A DNA stretch of 64,000 nucleotides, taken from contig NZ_CP054139.1 of NCBI RefSeq assembly GCF_013283875.1, positions 5,642,001-5,706,000 on the forward strand. The letters are read 5' to 3'. The notes beneath the pieces were generated by a model. The model was not told the origin of the DNA. It saw only the letters and a program-made list of their open reading frames with translations, and made no database searches. Source of the stretch: Mucilaginibacter mali (lineage in GTDB: Bacteria; Bacteroidota; Bacteroidia; Sphingobacteriales; Sphingobacteriaceae). Below are positions 32,078-41,009 of the stretch, piece by piece (position 1 is the stretch's first letter; every line of letters starts with the position of its first letter). The position numbers and the translations under genes were made by a program.

Positions 32078-33628
32078 ATGGCCGAAGAAAAACGCATCGA
32101 AACCACATCGGGGATAGAAATCAAGGAGGTTTACACCCAACCATCGGGGATGGACGAAACACCCGGGCAATTCCCTTATACCCGCGGCATTCAGAAAGAT
32201 ATGTACCGCGGCCGGCTGTGGACCATGCGCCAGTACGCCGGCTTCAGCACCGCGGCCGAATCGAACAAGCGTTATCATTATCTGCTGAGCCAGGGCACCA
32301 TGGGCCTTTCGGTAGCGTTCGACCTGCCCACGCAGATCGGGTACGATTCAAGCCATGATATGTCTGAAGGGGAAGTGGGCAAGGTGGGCGTAGCTATCGA
32401 CTCGTTAAAGGATATGGAGATCCTGTTTGATGGTATCGAACTGCAAAAGATCACCACCAGCATGACTATCAACGCCACGGCGTCTATCCTGCTGGCCATG
32501 TACATCGCCCTGGCTAAAAAACAGGGTGCCGATCTGAAGCTGCTTTCAGGAACTATCCAAAACGATATATTAAAGGAGTACGCCGCGCGCGGTACCTATA
32601 TTTATCCGCCGGCGCCATCTATGCGCCTCATTACCGATGTGTTTGAGTATTGCAGCAAGGAGGTGCCCAAGTGGAATACCATATCCATATCCGGCTATCA
32701 CATTCGTGAAGCAGGATCTACCGCGGTGCAGGAACTGGCCTTTACTTTAGCCAACGGTAAATCGTACCTGAAGGCCGCGCTGGATAAGGGTTTGGACATT
32801 AATGTATTCGCCCGTCGCTTGTCGTTCTTTTTTAATTGCCACAATAACTTCTTCGAGGAGATAGCCAAGTTTCGCGCCGCCCGCCGCATGTGGGCTAATA
32901 TTACTAAGGAACTGGGCGCTACCCACCCCGACGCGCAAAAGCTGCGCTTCCATACCCAGACGGGTGGATCGACCCTTACGGCGCAGCAGCCTTATAATAA
33001 TATCGTACGCGTAAGCAACCAGGCCATGGCGGCTGTTTTGGGCGGCACACAATCGCTGCATACCAATGGTTATGACGAGGCCCTGTCGCTGCCAACCGAG
33101 GCGGCGGCCAAGATAGCCTTGCGCACCCAGCAGATCATCGCCTTTGAAAGCGGGGTAACTGATACGGTGGATCCGATGGCCGGATCGTACTTTGTAGAGG
33201 CGCTGACCGACGAGATGGAGGCGGCCGCCAAAGTGTATATTGATAAGATAGACGCCATGGGCGGATCGGTAAAAGCCATTGAGCAGGACTACATTCAGCA
33301 GGAAATTGGTAATGCAGCGTATGCTTATCAAAACGCTATTGAGTCGGGCGAAAGGGTGATCGTGGGGGTTAATAAATTCACCCAAACAGAGGAAAATCAT
33401 GGTGATATTTTTAGGGTGGATGACACCATCCGGAAGCACCAAATTGCCCAAATTTTGGCCCTTAAAAATAGCCGTGATAACACGCTTGTAAACCGCAATT
33501 TAGAGCAGTTAAAAACCGCCGCGAAGGGTACTGAAAATTTAATGCCGTTTATTCTGAATTGTGTGGAAAACTATGCTACCCTTGGCGAAGTTTCCGATGC
33601 TTTGCGAAGTGTGTTTGGGGAGTATTAA
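32078..33628 (+). CDS. Methylmalonyl-CoA-mutase-type large (catalytic) subunit
   Basis: A 516-residue catalytic TIM-barrel subunit of an adenosylcobalamin-dependent acyl-CoA mutase. Segments LWTMRQYAGFSTAAESN (Tyr53), FDLPTQIGYDSSH, IQNDILKEY, PPAPSMRLITDVF (Arg183) and SISGYHIREAGS (His208) are canonical. Tyr53 and Arg183 line up with residues that hold the substrate carboxylate in methylmalonyl-CoA mutase and are Phe/Gln in isobutyryl-CoA mutase (from memory), so methylmalonyl-CoA is the likelier substrate. There is no C-terminal B12-binding domain (no DxHxxG). A separate small subunit must exist; none is in this window. Confidence 0.9.
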   Translation: MAEEKRIETTSGIEIKEVYTQPSGMDETPGQFPYTRGIQKDMYRGRLWTMRQYAGFSTAAESNKRYHYLLSQGTMGLSVAFDLPTQIGYDSSHDMSEGEVGKVGVAIDSLKDMEILFDGIELQKITTSMTINATASILLAMYIALAKKQGADLKLLSGTIQNDILKEYAARGTYIYPPAPSMRLITDVFEYCSKEVPKWNTISISGYHIREAGSTAVQELAFTLANGKSYLKAALDKGLDINVFARRLSFFFNCHNNFFEEIAKFRAARRMWANITKELGATHPDAQKLRFHTQTGGSTLTAQQPYNNIVRVSNQAMAAVLGGTQSLHTNGYDEALSLPTEAAAKIALRTQQIIAFESGVTDTVDPMAGSYFVEALTDEMEAAAKVYIDKIDAMGGSVKAIEQDYIQQEIGNAAYAYQNAIESGERVIVGVNKFTQTEENHGDIFRVDDTIRKHQIAQILALKNSRDNTLVNRNLEQLKTAAKGTENLMPFILNCVENYATLGEVSDALRSVFGEY

Positions 33629-34043
33629 TAGCCTGTAATTGTGGGTGTTAGGCGGTATTTCCTGTAAGTAATTTTACTAATAGTAAAATTGCTAAATAAT
33701 AAAATTTAGCTTGATAAATAATTAATAGTCAACAATTTATCATTGTGGTTAAATTTTAAAAAATCAAAACTTATTATAAACAAACCCCGTATAATAACGT
33801 TGATACAACAGGTCAGTCCGTGACAGCGGCTGGCCTTAAAGCCCGGTTTACGCCGTAGTTACCAACCTAAATTTTCGATCAAAAAAGCGTCAAAAAACCC
33901 CTCATTTGGGTCAATTCAGACAATTAAAATTTATTTCAAATTTTAATTTTTTAATAGCTTTTTTTTTTGAATATTCGATGTTCCGTAACCGTCGCATCGG
34001 ATGCTTCTGTAGAGGGTGTAAATCAATATATTAACAAAGCCGT
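33629..34043. other. AT-rich region upstream of dnaA
   Basis: A 415-bp gene-free stretch. It has a 9-bp hairpin AATTTTACT (33670-33678) / AGTAAAATT (33682-33690) after the mutase gene and an 11-bp AT-only palindrome (33922-33932 / 33938-33948). One TTATAAACA (33775-33783) is a single mismatch from the DnaA box TTATNCACA. No cluster of DnaA boxes was found, so this is not called an origin. Confidence 0.55.
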
Positions 34044-35471
34044 ATGGAAAAAACTTGTACTAACGTTTGGAATAGTTGTCTGCAAATCATAAAAGATAAT
34101 ATACCCGCCCAGAGTTTTAAGACCTGGTTTGAGCCTATAAAGTCTTTGAGATTAGAAGGCAGCATCCTGACGATACAGGTGCCAAGTTTGTTTTTTTACG
34201 AATGGCTGGAGGAGCACTATGTGGGCCTTTTGCGCAAAACCATTAAAAAACAACTGGGCGAGGACGGACGCTTAGAATATAATATAGTGGTTGAACAATC
34301 ATCATCCAGCAAGCCATACACTACCAACATTCCATCAAACGGTAACGGTGCCGAAGGCAAAAACCAATCGATGCCTATCCCTATTTCGATAAATAAGGAT
34401 ATCAAAAACCCGTTTGTAATACCAGGGCTTAAAAAACTGAACGTAGACCCGCAGCTTAACCAGAATTATACCTTTGATAATTTTGTGGAAGGTGATTGCA
34501 ACCGCCTGGCCCGTTCGGCCGGTTACGCGGTGGCAGCCAAACCGGGTGGCACATCATTTAACCCGCTGATGATATATGGCGGTGTTGGTTTAGGCAAAAC
34601 CCACCTGGCGCAGGCCATCGGTAACGAAATTAAACGCTCGCTACCCGATAAGGTAGTATTATATGTATCGTGCGAGAAATTTACACAGCAGTTTGTAGAC
34701 GCGCTGAAGCATAATAACATTAACGACTTTGTTAACTTTTACCAGGCTATCGACGTGCTGATCATGGACGACGTGCATAACTTTGCCGGTAAGGAAAAAA
34801 CACAGGACTTCTTTTTCCATATCTTCAACCACCTGCACCAAACCGGTAAGCAGCTGATCATCACATCAGATAAAGCGCCGAAAGACCTGGCTGGTTTAGA
34901 AGAGCGCTTGCTGTCGCGTTTCAAATGGGGCCTCTCTGCCGATTTACAGGTACCCGACCTGGAAACCCGCATGGCTATCCTGAAAACCAAAGTTTACCAG
35001 GATGGTATCGACCTGCCCAACGAAGTGTTGGAATACGTTGCCCACAATATTGATAACAATGTGCGCGAACTGGAAGGCGCTATGGTATCCCTGTTGGCGC
35101 AATCTACCCTTAACCGCAAGGAGATAGATCTGAACCTGGCCAAGCAAATGCTGAAGAACTTCATCAAGAACTCTACCAAGGAGATCTCGATGGAATATAT
35201 CCAAAACCTGGTGTGCGAGTACTTCGAAGTACCCATCGAAATGGTAAAATCGCAAACCCGCAAGCGCGAGATCGTTCAGGCCCGTCAAATTTCGATGTAC
35301 CTGGCCAAGGCACATACCAAAAGTTCATTAAAGTCTATCGGTCACTTCTTCGGCGGCCGCGACCACTCTACGGTGATCTACGCTTGCCAAACGGTTGAGG
35401 ATTTGATTGATACCGATAAGAAGTTTAAAGGCTATGTGGCCGATATTCAGAAGAAATTGAAGATGTCGTAA
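34044..35471 (+). CDS. dnaA: Chromosomal replication initiator DnaA
   Basis: A 475-residue initiator ATPase that opens oriC. Domain I is at 1-85, a Ser-rich linker (about 86-130) follows, and the AAA+ domain has Walker A GGVGLGKT (179-186) and Walker B IMDDVH (Asp242/Asp243). The DNA-binding domain carries the DnaA signature GGRDHSTVIYACQTV beginning at 437. Length is normal for Bacteroidota. The gene is monocistronic with a strong terminator after it; dnaN and recF are not adjacent, as is common in this phylum. Confidence 0.97.
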   Translation: MEKTCTNVWNSCLQIIKDNIPAQSFKTWFEPIKSLRLEGSILTIQVPSLFFYEWLEEHYVGLLRKTIKKQLGEDGRLEYNIVVEQSSSSKPYTTNIPSNGNGAEGKNQSMPIPISINKDIKNPFVIPGLKKLNVDPQLNQNYTFDNFVEGDCNRLARSAGYAVAAKPGGTSFNPLMIYGGVGLGKTHLAQAIGNEIKRSLPDKVVLYVSCEKFTQQFVDALKHNNINDFVNFYQAIDVLIMDDVHNFAGKEKTQDFFFHIFNHLHQTGKQLIITSDKAPKDLAGLEERLLSRFKWGLSADLQVPDLETRMAILKTKVYQDGIDLPNEVLEYVAHNIDNNVRELEGAMVSLLAQSTLNRKEIDLNLAKQMLKNFIKNSTKEISMEYIQNLVCEYFEVPIEMVKSQTRKREIVQARQISMYLAKAHTKSSLKSIGHFFGGRDHSTVIYACQTVEDLIDTDKKFKGYVADIQKKLKMS

Positions 35472-35491
35472 ACAGGCTTTTATGAAATATT

Positions 35492-35528
35492 AAAGCGGGG
35501 CTGATTTTTAAAATCAGCCCCGCTTTTT
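35492..35528 (+). terminator. Terminator of dnaA
   Basis: Arms of 16 bp (35492-35507 and 35511-35526, containing GCGGGGCTGA and its complement) with a 3-nt loop, followed by TTTTTGTTTT. Confidence 0.93.
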
Positions 35529-35536
35529 GTTTTACT

Positions 35537-36180
35537 CCCCACCACTAAACAGTCCTGTATACTCCTCCCACGGGTACTATGTAGCAGCATCTTTGCTATC
35601 CCCCGGAGGGGTTACCTGTTTGTATCCACCGATCTTGAAAATATGTATGCCCCCGGGAGAGGGTAATAGCCCATCATTAGGCAGATAAACAGGTTGCTCC
35701 TGCGGAGCCAAATTTTAAGCTTAACCTATTGCCATCACTACGGGCAATGTCATTAAGTTAAGCTTTTAAGCCCCACCTAAACGGCGAAGCCCTCATGAAA
35801 TAATCCTCCCCAAAGGGGAGGACTTTAAGAATTTTACGCTTGTGCAGCCTAAGTCTCCCCTACCGGGGGAGATTTAGAGGGGGCTTTATTCGGCTGGAGC
35901 GATATGTTGGTAGAAAAAGATGGCAAGTAAGGCAGAACCCCATCGGGGTGATCTGTAAAATGCCCATTTATCCGGCTCTGCCTAATCATGAGCTATTACT
36001 CCGGAGAGGGGCTATCCAGCAACAGCCGGGGGGTAGCACCTCCGGCGCAAAAGAAAAAATGAATGTACTTTTCTATAAACAGGTAGCCCTTACGGGGCAT
36101 TGAATTATAAATTAAAAAGATATGTGCACAGGGTAACTCTCCAGGGAGGGAACTAGCTAATTTAGGATATTACTTCTCAA
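35537..36180. repeat. Cluster of degenerate palindromic repeats
   Basis: A roughly 650-bp gene-free block. It holds AAGCTTAAC/GTTAAGCTT arms (35717-35725 / 35757-35765), TCCTCCCC/GGGGAGGA (35804-35811 / 35815-35822), CTCCCCTACCGGGGGAG (35853-35869) and at least three degenerate ACAGGTAGC-type units (about 35613 antisense, 35689, 36079). The frame 35840-36103 crosses these palindromes and is not called a gene. Confidence 0.65.
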
Positions 36181-36200
36181 TAGGAAATAGCTATAAAACA

Positions 36201-36227
36201 CAAAAGGGGCCCTTGCGGCCCCTTTTG
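36201..36227 (-). terminator. Terminator of the sigma/anti-sigma/DUF4097 operon
   Basis: CAAAAGGGGCC (36201-36211), loop CTTGC, GGCCCCTTTTG (36217-36227), followed on the minus strand by TGTTTTATAG. Confidence 0.85.
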
Positions 36228-36258
36228 TCTCAAACTATTATTTAACTATAACGCGCGA

Positions 36259-37692
36259 TTATTGATCAAATTTCACGCTGCTGTAGTTCGATTTAATAAC
36301 GATCACCTTATCGCTGTTGCCTTTGCCAATATGGCCTTTATAGGTTTGCGTAGTGGTCCAGCGACGGTCATCTTCGCCCGGGCTTTTGCTGGTTACATTA
36401 ACACCGTTGTTATAAGTAAATGCCCCATAACGTACGGTTACATCAAAGTCAGCATTATCGTTAGTCAAAGAACTTAATTTTACCGGAGCATATTGTGCAT
36501 TCACTTGTAATGTCTTCAAATTTTTACCAAGATTAGTGATCTGCACACCATCGCCAGAGCGTACGGTAATATTACCCGAAGTGCTGATGGTGCCAATTTT
36601 GGCCGGGCTGTAGCTAAATTCGGCATTCAGCTTATCTGCCGATTGCAGGTCCAGGCTACCATAAGCCAGCTTTACATCAGCGCTGGTAAGGCTTTCGATA
36701 TTGGCATCCCCATAGCGTATATTGATCACGTTGGCAGGGTTAGTTAGCGCTTTTGTGGTCAGGCTGCCAAAGCTGTTTTTGATATCCAGTTTGCCAGATA
36801 GTTCGGGCAATACGATAGCGCCATAGCTATTGGCAATGGTAAGCGCGTTTTTAGCCGGCATGTATACGGTATAGTTTACCACGGTTTTGCGTACGGTTGT
36901 TTTACCGTTAGTGGTCATGGTGCCCCACCAGGTATTTTTGGTATTCTCGTCGCCAATCTGGGTTTTAAAATTCACGCCATTAGCGTCCTTGCTATCGTTA
37001 ATTTTTACCAGGTCCAGCAATTTTTGGGCTTCGTCATCCTCGTTGGCGTAAGCTTTAATTTCCACATCAACCTTTACTTCGTTTTTGTTCCAGGTGTTCA
37101 CTACTACCTTGCCGTAGCGGTTCTCTACCTGTAGTTTATCGTTAGCATCAACATTATAGCTTTTGGTGTATGCTTTGGTTTTCATTTTGTACTCGCCGCT
37201 CTGTACCTTTTTTTCGAAATCGGCGTCGCTACGCTCGAAGTTAAGGTGCAGCTTACCCAGGGTTTTAAACTTTTCGTCAAACTTCAGGTCCATTTTTTTG
37301 AAGTTTTCGGCAAACAGCTTGCTGCGCTCGGCCATGGCTTTTTTCATTTCCTCGCCGCGCAGGCTGCTCATTTCCTTCTGCAGGGCGCTCATTTGCTCCT
37401 GTAGTTTCTGCATTTTTTTGCGATAGGTGCTATCCTGCAGCATGCCCAGGTCGTTAAAGGTATAAGCCGACAACGGGGCGATATGGGCAATTGAACCATT
37501 GGTGCTGTAAATTGCCGATGGTGTAGCCAAACTGTAAACAGTTGTAGCCGGGTTTTGCCCTGCCGATGCTGTCGGCGCCGGGCTATTAGATGACGAGCCG
37601 GTGCCCGACGATTGCTGCGCGTAGTTAGGCGCACTGATGGCCATCAGGCCCGCGAATGCGATAGCGGCTATGTTATATACTTTTGATTTCAT
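36259..37692 (-). CDS. DUF4097-like secreted beta-strand-repeat protein
   Basis: A 477-residue secreted protein. The start was set at ATG 37692 (MKSKVYNIAAIAFAGLMAIS, signal peptide to about residue 26). Residues about 80-130 are Lys/Glu/Met-rich and likely coiled coil (KKMQKLQEQMSALQKEMSSLRGEEMKKAM). The C-terminal half has repeating short beta strands with polar turns (LTIANSYGAIVLPELSGKL, DIKNSFGSLTTKAL, VKLAYGSLDLQS), as in DUF4097 putative adhesins. It is the last gene of the operon with the ECF sigma factor, and its start overlaps the membrane-protein gene by 20 bp, so it is probably both regulated by and tied to that sigma system. Confidence 0.8.
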   Translation of the reverse strand: MKSKVYNIAAIAFAGLMAISAPNYAQQSSGTGSSSNSPAPTASAGQNPATTVYSLATPSAIYSTNGSIAHIAPLSAYTFNDLGMLQDSTYRKKMQKLQEQMSALQKEMSSLRGEEMKKAMAERSKLFAENFKKMDLKFDEKFKTLGKLHLNFERSDADFEKKVQSGEYKMKTKAYTKSYNVDANDKLQVENRYGKVVVNTWNKNEVKVDVEIKAYANEDDEAQKLLDLVKINDSKDANGVNFKTQIGDENTKNTWWGTMTTNGKTTVRKTVVNYTVYMPAKNALTIANSYGAIVLPELSGKLDIKNSFGSLTTKALTNPANVINIRYGDANIESLTSADVKLAYGSLDLQSADKLNAEFSYSPAKIGTISTSGNITVRSGDGVQITNLGKNLKTLQVNAQYAPVKLSSLTNDNADFDVTVRYGAFTYNNGVNVTSKSPGEDDRRWTTTQTYKGHIGKGNSDKVIVIKSNYSSVKFDQ

Positions 37693-38242
37693 GTTCCTGT
37701 TGTTTTTTAAATTCGTTAAATTGTTCAATTACGTTCAGTTGTTGATTTAGCACCTCGGTTTGTACCTGCAAGTTCCGGATCATTGCACGTAAAACACGCT
37801 CCTGGTTGGGGCTGGTGGCCAGATCATGATTTAGCTTTTTATATGTAGAATCCATCTTGGCTATCTCGGCGCTAAACTCGTGGTAAAGCTCCGGGTTAGA
37901 TTTTGATAGTGTTTTTAACTCAGCGCGCTTATTTTGCACCATAGATGCGTATTGCACACGCTGTTTGGCATACACGGGATTGATGGCGGCGTAATCAACC
38001 TTGTTGCTTTGGCTTTTAATGTAGAATATAAAGCCCGCGCCCATCACCATAATTACTATGGCCGCCACCCTTAGTACGAAGCCCAGCGAAAATGTTTTAG
38101 CTTCTCGCTTTTCGGCCTGCTTAACTTCTTGTTCCTGCTCCTGCAGTTTGCTTACGATATTGCCCCATAACTCCATGCGGGGTTCCAGGTCATCAAATTC
38201 GTCGCGGTTGTTCCTGATAAAATCTTCCAGTTGCTTGCTCAT
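37673..38242 (-). CDS. Single-pass membrane protein, probable anti-sigma factor
   Basis: A 189-residue protein with cytoplasmic N-terminus (MSKQLEDFIRNNRDEFDDLEPRMELWGNIVSKL), a membrane helix at about 50-68 (GFVLRVAAIVIMVMGAGFIFYI) and a long periplasmic coiled coil. The position directly after an ECF sigma gene with a 4-bp overlap, plus the topology, suggests an anti-sigma role. The usual zinc-binding HxxxCxxC motif is absent, so it would be a non-ZAS type. This is inference from context. Confidence 0.7.
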   Translation of the reverse strand: MSKQLEDFIRNNRDEFDDLEPRMELWGNIVSKLQEQEQEVKQAEKREAKTFSLGFVLRVAAIVIMVMGAGFIFYIKSQSNKVDYAAINPVYAKQRVQYASMVQNKRAELKTLSKSNPELYHEFSAEIAKMDSTYKKLNHDLATSPNQERVLRAMIRNLQVQTEVLNQQLNVIEQFNEFKKQQEHEIKSI

Positions 38243-38799
38243 GCCACTAATCCTTTCACTTTTAATAATTCACTTAATTTTCGCTTCGCCCGTAAAAACT
38301 GCGTACGCGAGGTGTTTTCACTTATGTTTAATATTTGCCCTATCTCTTCGTGATCGTACCCCTCCAGTAAATACAGGGATAGTACTACGCGATAGCCCTC
38401 GGGCAGTTCCTTCATCGCTTCCTTTATGCGCTCTACCTTGTAAAGCGTTTCCTCCTGGTCGTCGGGCTCCTCGTCGGGTATGTTCTCCAGTTCGCCGTCT
38501 TCCAGTTCGGCCCATTCCATTTTGCGCTTTCGCAGCAGGTTGATGGACTTATGCACCACAATTTGTTTCAACCATAAACCGAATGTGGTCTCCTGCCTGA
38601 AGTCCTTAATCCTGTTAAAGGCATCAAGGAAAGCCTCCTGCAACACATCCTCGGCCTCATCCATATTACCAACCACCCTAAAAGCAATGTTCAGCATCGC
38701 TTTAGAATATAACTTGTACAGATCGAAGCATGCCTTTTTACTGCCCTGCTTGCATTCTGCCACCAGTTGATAATGTTTATCTATATATACAGCTTCCAA
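38239..38799 (-). CDS. ECF RNA polymerase sigma factor
   Basis: A 186-residue sigma-70 family ECF factor. Region 2 is at about 30-95 (YKLYSKAMLNIAFRVVGNMDEAEDVLQEAFLDAF) and region 4 at about 125-180 (LPEGYRVVLSLYLLEGYDHEEIGQILNISENTSRTQFLRAKRKLSELL). The only plausible start with this frame is TTG at 38799; upstream a TAG closes the frame after a few codons and no ATG occurs, so a TTG start (or a weak ATT) is used. It heads a three-gene operon with overlapping stop/start codons. Confidence 0.9.
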   Translation of the reverse strand: MEAVYIDKHYQLVAECKQGSKKACFDLYKLYSKAMLNIAFRVVGNMDEAEDVLQEAFLDAFNRIKDFRQETTFGLWLKQIVVHKSINLLRKRKMEWAELEDGELENIPDEEPDDQEETLYKVERIKEAMKELPEGYRVVLSLYLLEGYDHEEIGQILNISENTSRTQFLRAKRKLSELLKVKGLVA

Positions 38800-38954
38800 A
38801 TTGTGAATCAGCTTTCTGTACTAAATGACGCAAGTATTTTTGCCGCGTTGCACGCAGGCCTAAAAAAAATTTTATTTTTTTGAAGTTAGGGATTTTTAAG
38901 CAGGTAATAGATTGGTGGAGGCTGCTGCTACATATTCAGGTTTGTGATTTTATG

Positions 38955-39285
38955 GACGTCAGTCCGGCTCAATTGCCGCCTGAGGGGCTGTTACTTTTTC
39001 TTGATAAAAAGTAACCAAAAATCAAGACAGCAAAAATGCTTCCTTGCCGCACATGGCCCTTGCCCTGCAAAACAAGCAGAACCACAGGGCTGAACCTTGG
39101 TGCCTCCGCTTCGCACGCTCGTATCCACCGCTTCAGGCACCAAGCTAATGCCCTTTCCCTCCCGCAGGCCACCATCGTTCTGCTCGTTTTCACCCGGAAG
39201 CTGTTTTGCTGTCGGAGTGGTGACGAAACAGCGCAGATCCTGGAGGCCGTATCATAAATCAAATGATGCGGTCTTTATTTTTTTA
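38955..39285 (+). repeat. Roughly 300-nt repeat unit, copy 1
   Basis: It begins GACGTCAGTCCGGCTC, has the hairpin TTACTTTTTC..GAAAAAGTAA near 38991, a conserved CTTGCCGCACATGGCC segment near 39042 and CGCTTCAGGCA near 39129. It ends with a terminator-like hairpin CCGTATCAT (39247-39255) / ATGATGCGG (39263-39271) followed by TCTTTATTTTTTT. The first part of this gap (38800-38954) shows no gene. Any reading frames here are probably accidental. Confidence 0.75.
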
Positions 39286-39315
39286 GCCTAATAGCTGAAT
39301 TTGGTATTGAGTTTC

Positions 39316-40993
39316 TATGGAATTTTTTGAGGGGGAGGGGGTAGCTTTCTTGGGCGAACCTGAGTGGTAAAACGACTCATTTAAGCCGCTTTTTTCCTTA
39401 GATTTTGTGCGATTGCAACTAAACCCCATTCTATTTCTACTTTTTCCTTGCCGCGGAGCATAAACCGTTTAAAGCCATGGTTCTGCTTAATATTACCAAA
39501 TACAGGTTCTACATCAAAGCAGCGTTTCTTTCGCCGTTGTATGCCTTCTTCACTGTTTAACAGCTCGTGCGCCTTTTGTTTCAGGCGGTTCAGGTTTTCA
39601 TTGATTTCAATGATCCGATTCCCTTTTGATTTATGGCAAATACCGTTCAGCGGACAGTTAGCGCAGTTAACTGCCTGGTATCTTTTTACCGTTTGTTCAA
39701 ACTCCGTGCTTGTTTTTCTTTTACTTGTTCCGATGAAATTCATTTGCTGGCCCATCGGGCAGATGTAACAATCTTTCTCCTGGTTGTAAAAAAGCTTATT
39801 TGCTGCAAAAGGGTGCTTGTTGTTGTGATTCTCATTTTGTTCCTTATCGAACATCCCATACTTTACAAAGGCGATTGTTCCTTTTTGTTCCAACCGCGTG
39901 TAGTTCTCCTCGGAGCCATATCCGGCATCGGCTGTAAGCACTTGCGGTGCTTTGCCAAAGCTGACTTCATGCTGCGCTAAATGAGCACTTAATGTATTGG
40001 TGTCTGTGGTGTTGGAGTGAATGGTGTAATTGACAATGAACTGGTTGGATGTGGATATCTGAACATTATACCCCGGTTTTAACTGGCCGTTTTTCATGTG
40101 GTCTTCCTTCATCCGCATGAATGTGGCATCCGTATCGGTCTTGGAATAGCTGTTGCGTTCACCCAGCAGAGCTTCCTGCTGCTCATAGCGGGCAATGGCC
40201 TGCGGGTAATGTTTGCTGATATACCGCAGCTTGCTTTTGACCTGTTTGGAAACATCCTCACGCGAGGAAAGCTTCTCATTGAGTTTATCTACTGCGGCAT
40301 TGACCTTTTCACTGTCAATAACAGTAAAGTCAGGCGGATCAGGCAGCCTGTCTTCTTCTTTTGCTACGCTTTGGGCATAGTCCCATATCTCTGACAGCTG
40401 CTTTTTCATCTTTTCCTTATTGGTCTGAATCGCTTTCTTCCAGACAAAGGTATACCGGTTTGCATTCGCCTCTATCTTTGTCCCGTCCGTATTCACTTCT
40501 TCAATACTGAGCAGGCCTTCCTCTGCCAAAAGTTTCACCACATCTTCGAACACATCACGCAGCGCATGCTTCAAACGTACGCCCCGGAAACGGTTGATCG
40601 TATTATGATCAGGATAGTTCATCGAACTCAGCCACATCAGGTAAACGCTTTCCCGGCAGGCTGCTGCCAGCTTTCGGCTGGAGTAGGTGTTGGTTACATA
40701 CCCATATACCAGCACCTTTAACAACATTTGCGGGTGATAGCTTGAACTCCCGCGGATATGATAAGCTTTCAGCAATGGTTCCAGATAGAGCCTGTCGATC
40801 ACATCGTTAACTACACGCACCGGGTGCGATGCCGGAACTAATTCGTCAAGTGTTGGAGGAATAGCCATCAACTGCCGTTGCTGGTAGGGCTTGAATACAG
40901 GTCTTTTAGAGGACATACTACGCTACTTTCGATACATAAATATATGAAAATCAGATTATTATATCAAATAAATACCCCTCTTTATTCCAATAA
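39316..40993 (-). mobile_element. IS1182-family insertion sequence, ends approximate
   Basis: The transposase gene is enclosed by imperfect candidate inverted repeats: TATGGAATTTTTTGAGGGG on the left (39316-39334) and TATTGGAATAAAGAGGGG read inward on the right (about 40976-40993). They share GGAAT and GAGGGG. The exact ends and any target duplication are not certain. Confidence 0.55.
39381..40916 (-). CDS. IS1182 family transposase
   Basis: A 511-residue DDE transposase. The N-terminal part (MSSKRPVFKPYQQRQLMAIPPTLDELVPASHPVRVVNDVID) and the later SMNYPDHNTINRFRGVRL are IS1182 hallmarks. Catalytic acids are probably in VNTDGTKIEANANRYTFVWKK, in LTADAGYGSEENY and in the C-terminal FDVEPVFGNIKQNHGFKRF, where the Glu sits. 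A Cys-rich insert (CYICPMGQQMNF, NCANCPLNGICHK) is normal for the family. The frame is intact, so the copy may be active. Confidence 0.93.
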   Translation of the reverse strand: MSSKRPVFKPYQQRQLMAIPPTLDELVPASHPVRVVNDVIDRLYLEPLLKAYHIRGSSSYHPQMLLKVLVYGYVTNTYSSRKLAAACRESVYLMWLSSMNYPDHNTINRFRGVRLKHALRDVFEDVVKLLAEEGLLSIEEVNTDGTKIEANANRYTFVWKKAIQTNKEKMKKQLSEIWDYAQSVAKEEDRLPDPPDFTVIDSEKVNAAVDKLNEKLSSREDVSKQVKSKLRYISKHYPQAIARYEQQEALLGERNSYSKTDTDATFMRMKEDHMKNGQLKPGYNVQISTSNQFIVNYTIHSNTTDTNTLSAHLAQHEVSFGKAPQVLTADAGYGSEENYTRLEQKGTIAFVKYGMFDKEQNENHNNKHPFAANKLFYNQEKDCYICPMGQQMNFIGTSKRKTSTEFEQTVKRYQAVNCANCPLNGICHKSKGNRIIEINENLNRLKQKAHELLNSEEGIQRRKKRCFDVEPVFGNIKQNHGFKRFMLRGKEKVEIEWGLVAIAQNLRKKAA

Positions 40994-41009
40994 ATTATGC
41001 ACAAATAAA

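Noticed and set aside
33629..34043. oriC next to dnaA
   Set aside because: Only one near-match to a DnaA box was found, and in Bacteroidota the origin is often not beside dnaA.
35840..36103. Open frame of 87 codons on the plus strand
   Set aside because: It crosses several palindromes of the repeat cluster, has no plausible signal or domain and lacks a normal start context.
38969..39262. Open frames on both strands within the 300-nt repeats (also 39036-39257, 40995-41297, 45761-46084)
   Set aside because: They coincide with repeat copies and vary in frame and length between copies; conserved order of DNA motifs explains them better than protein coding.
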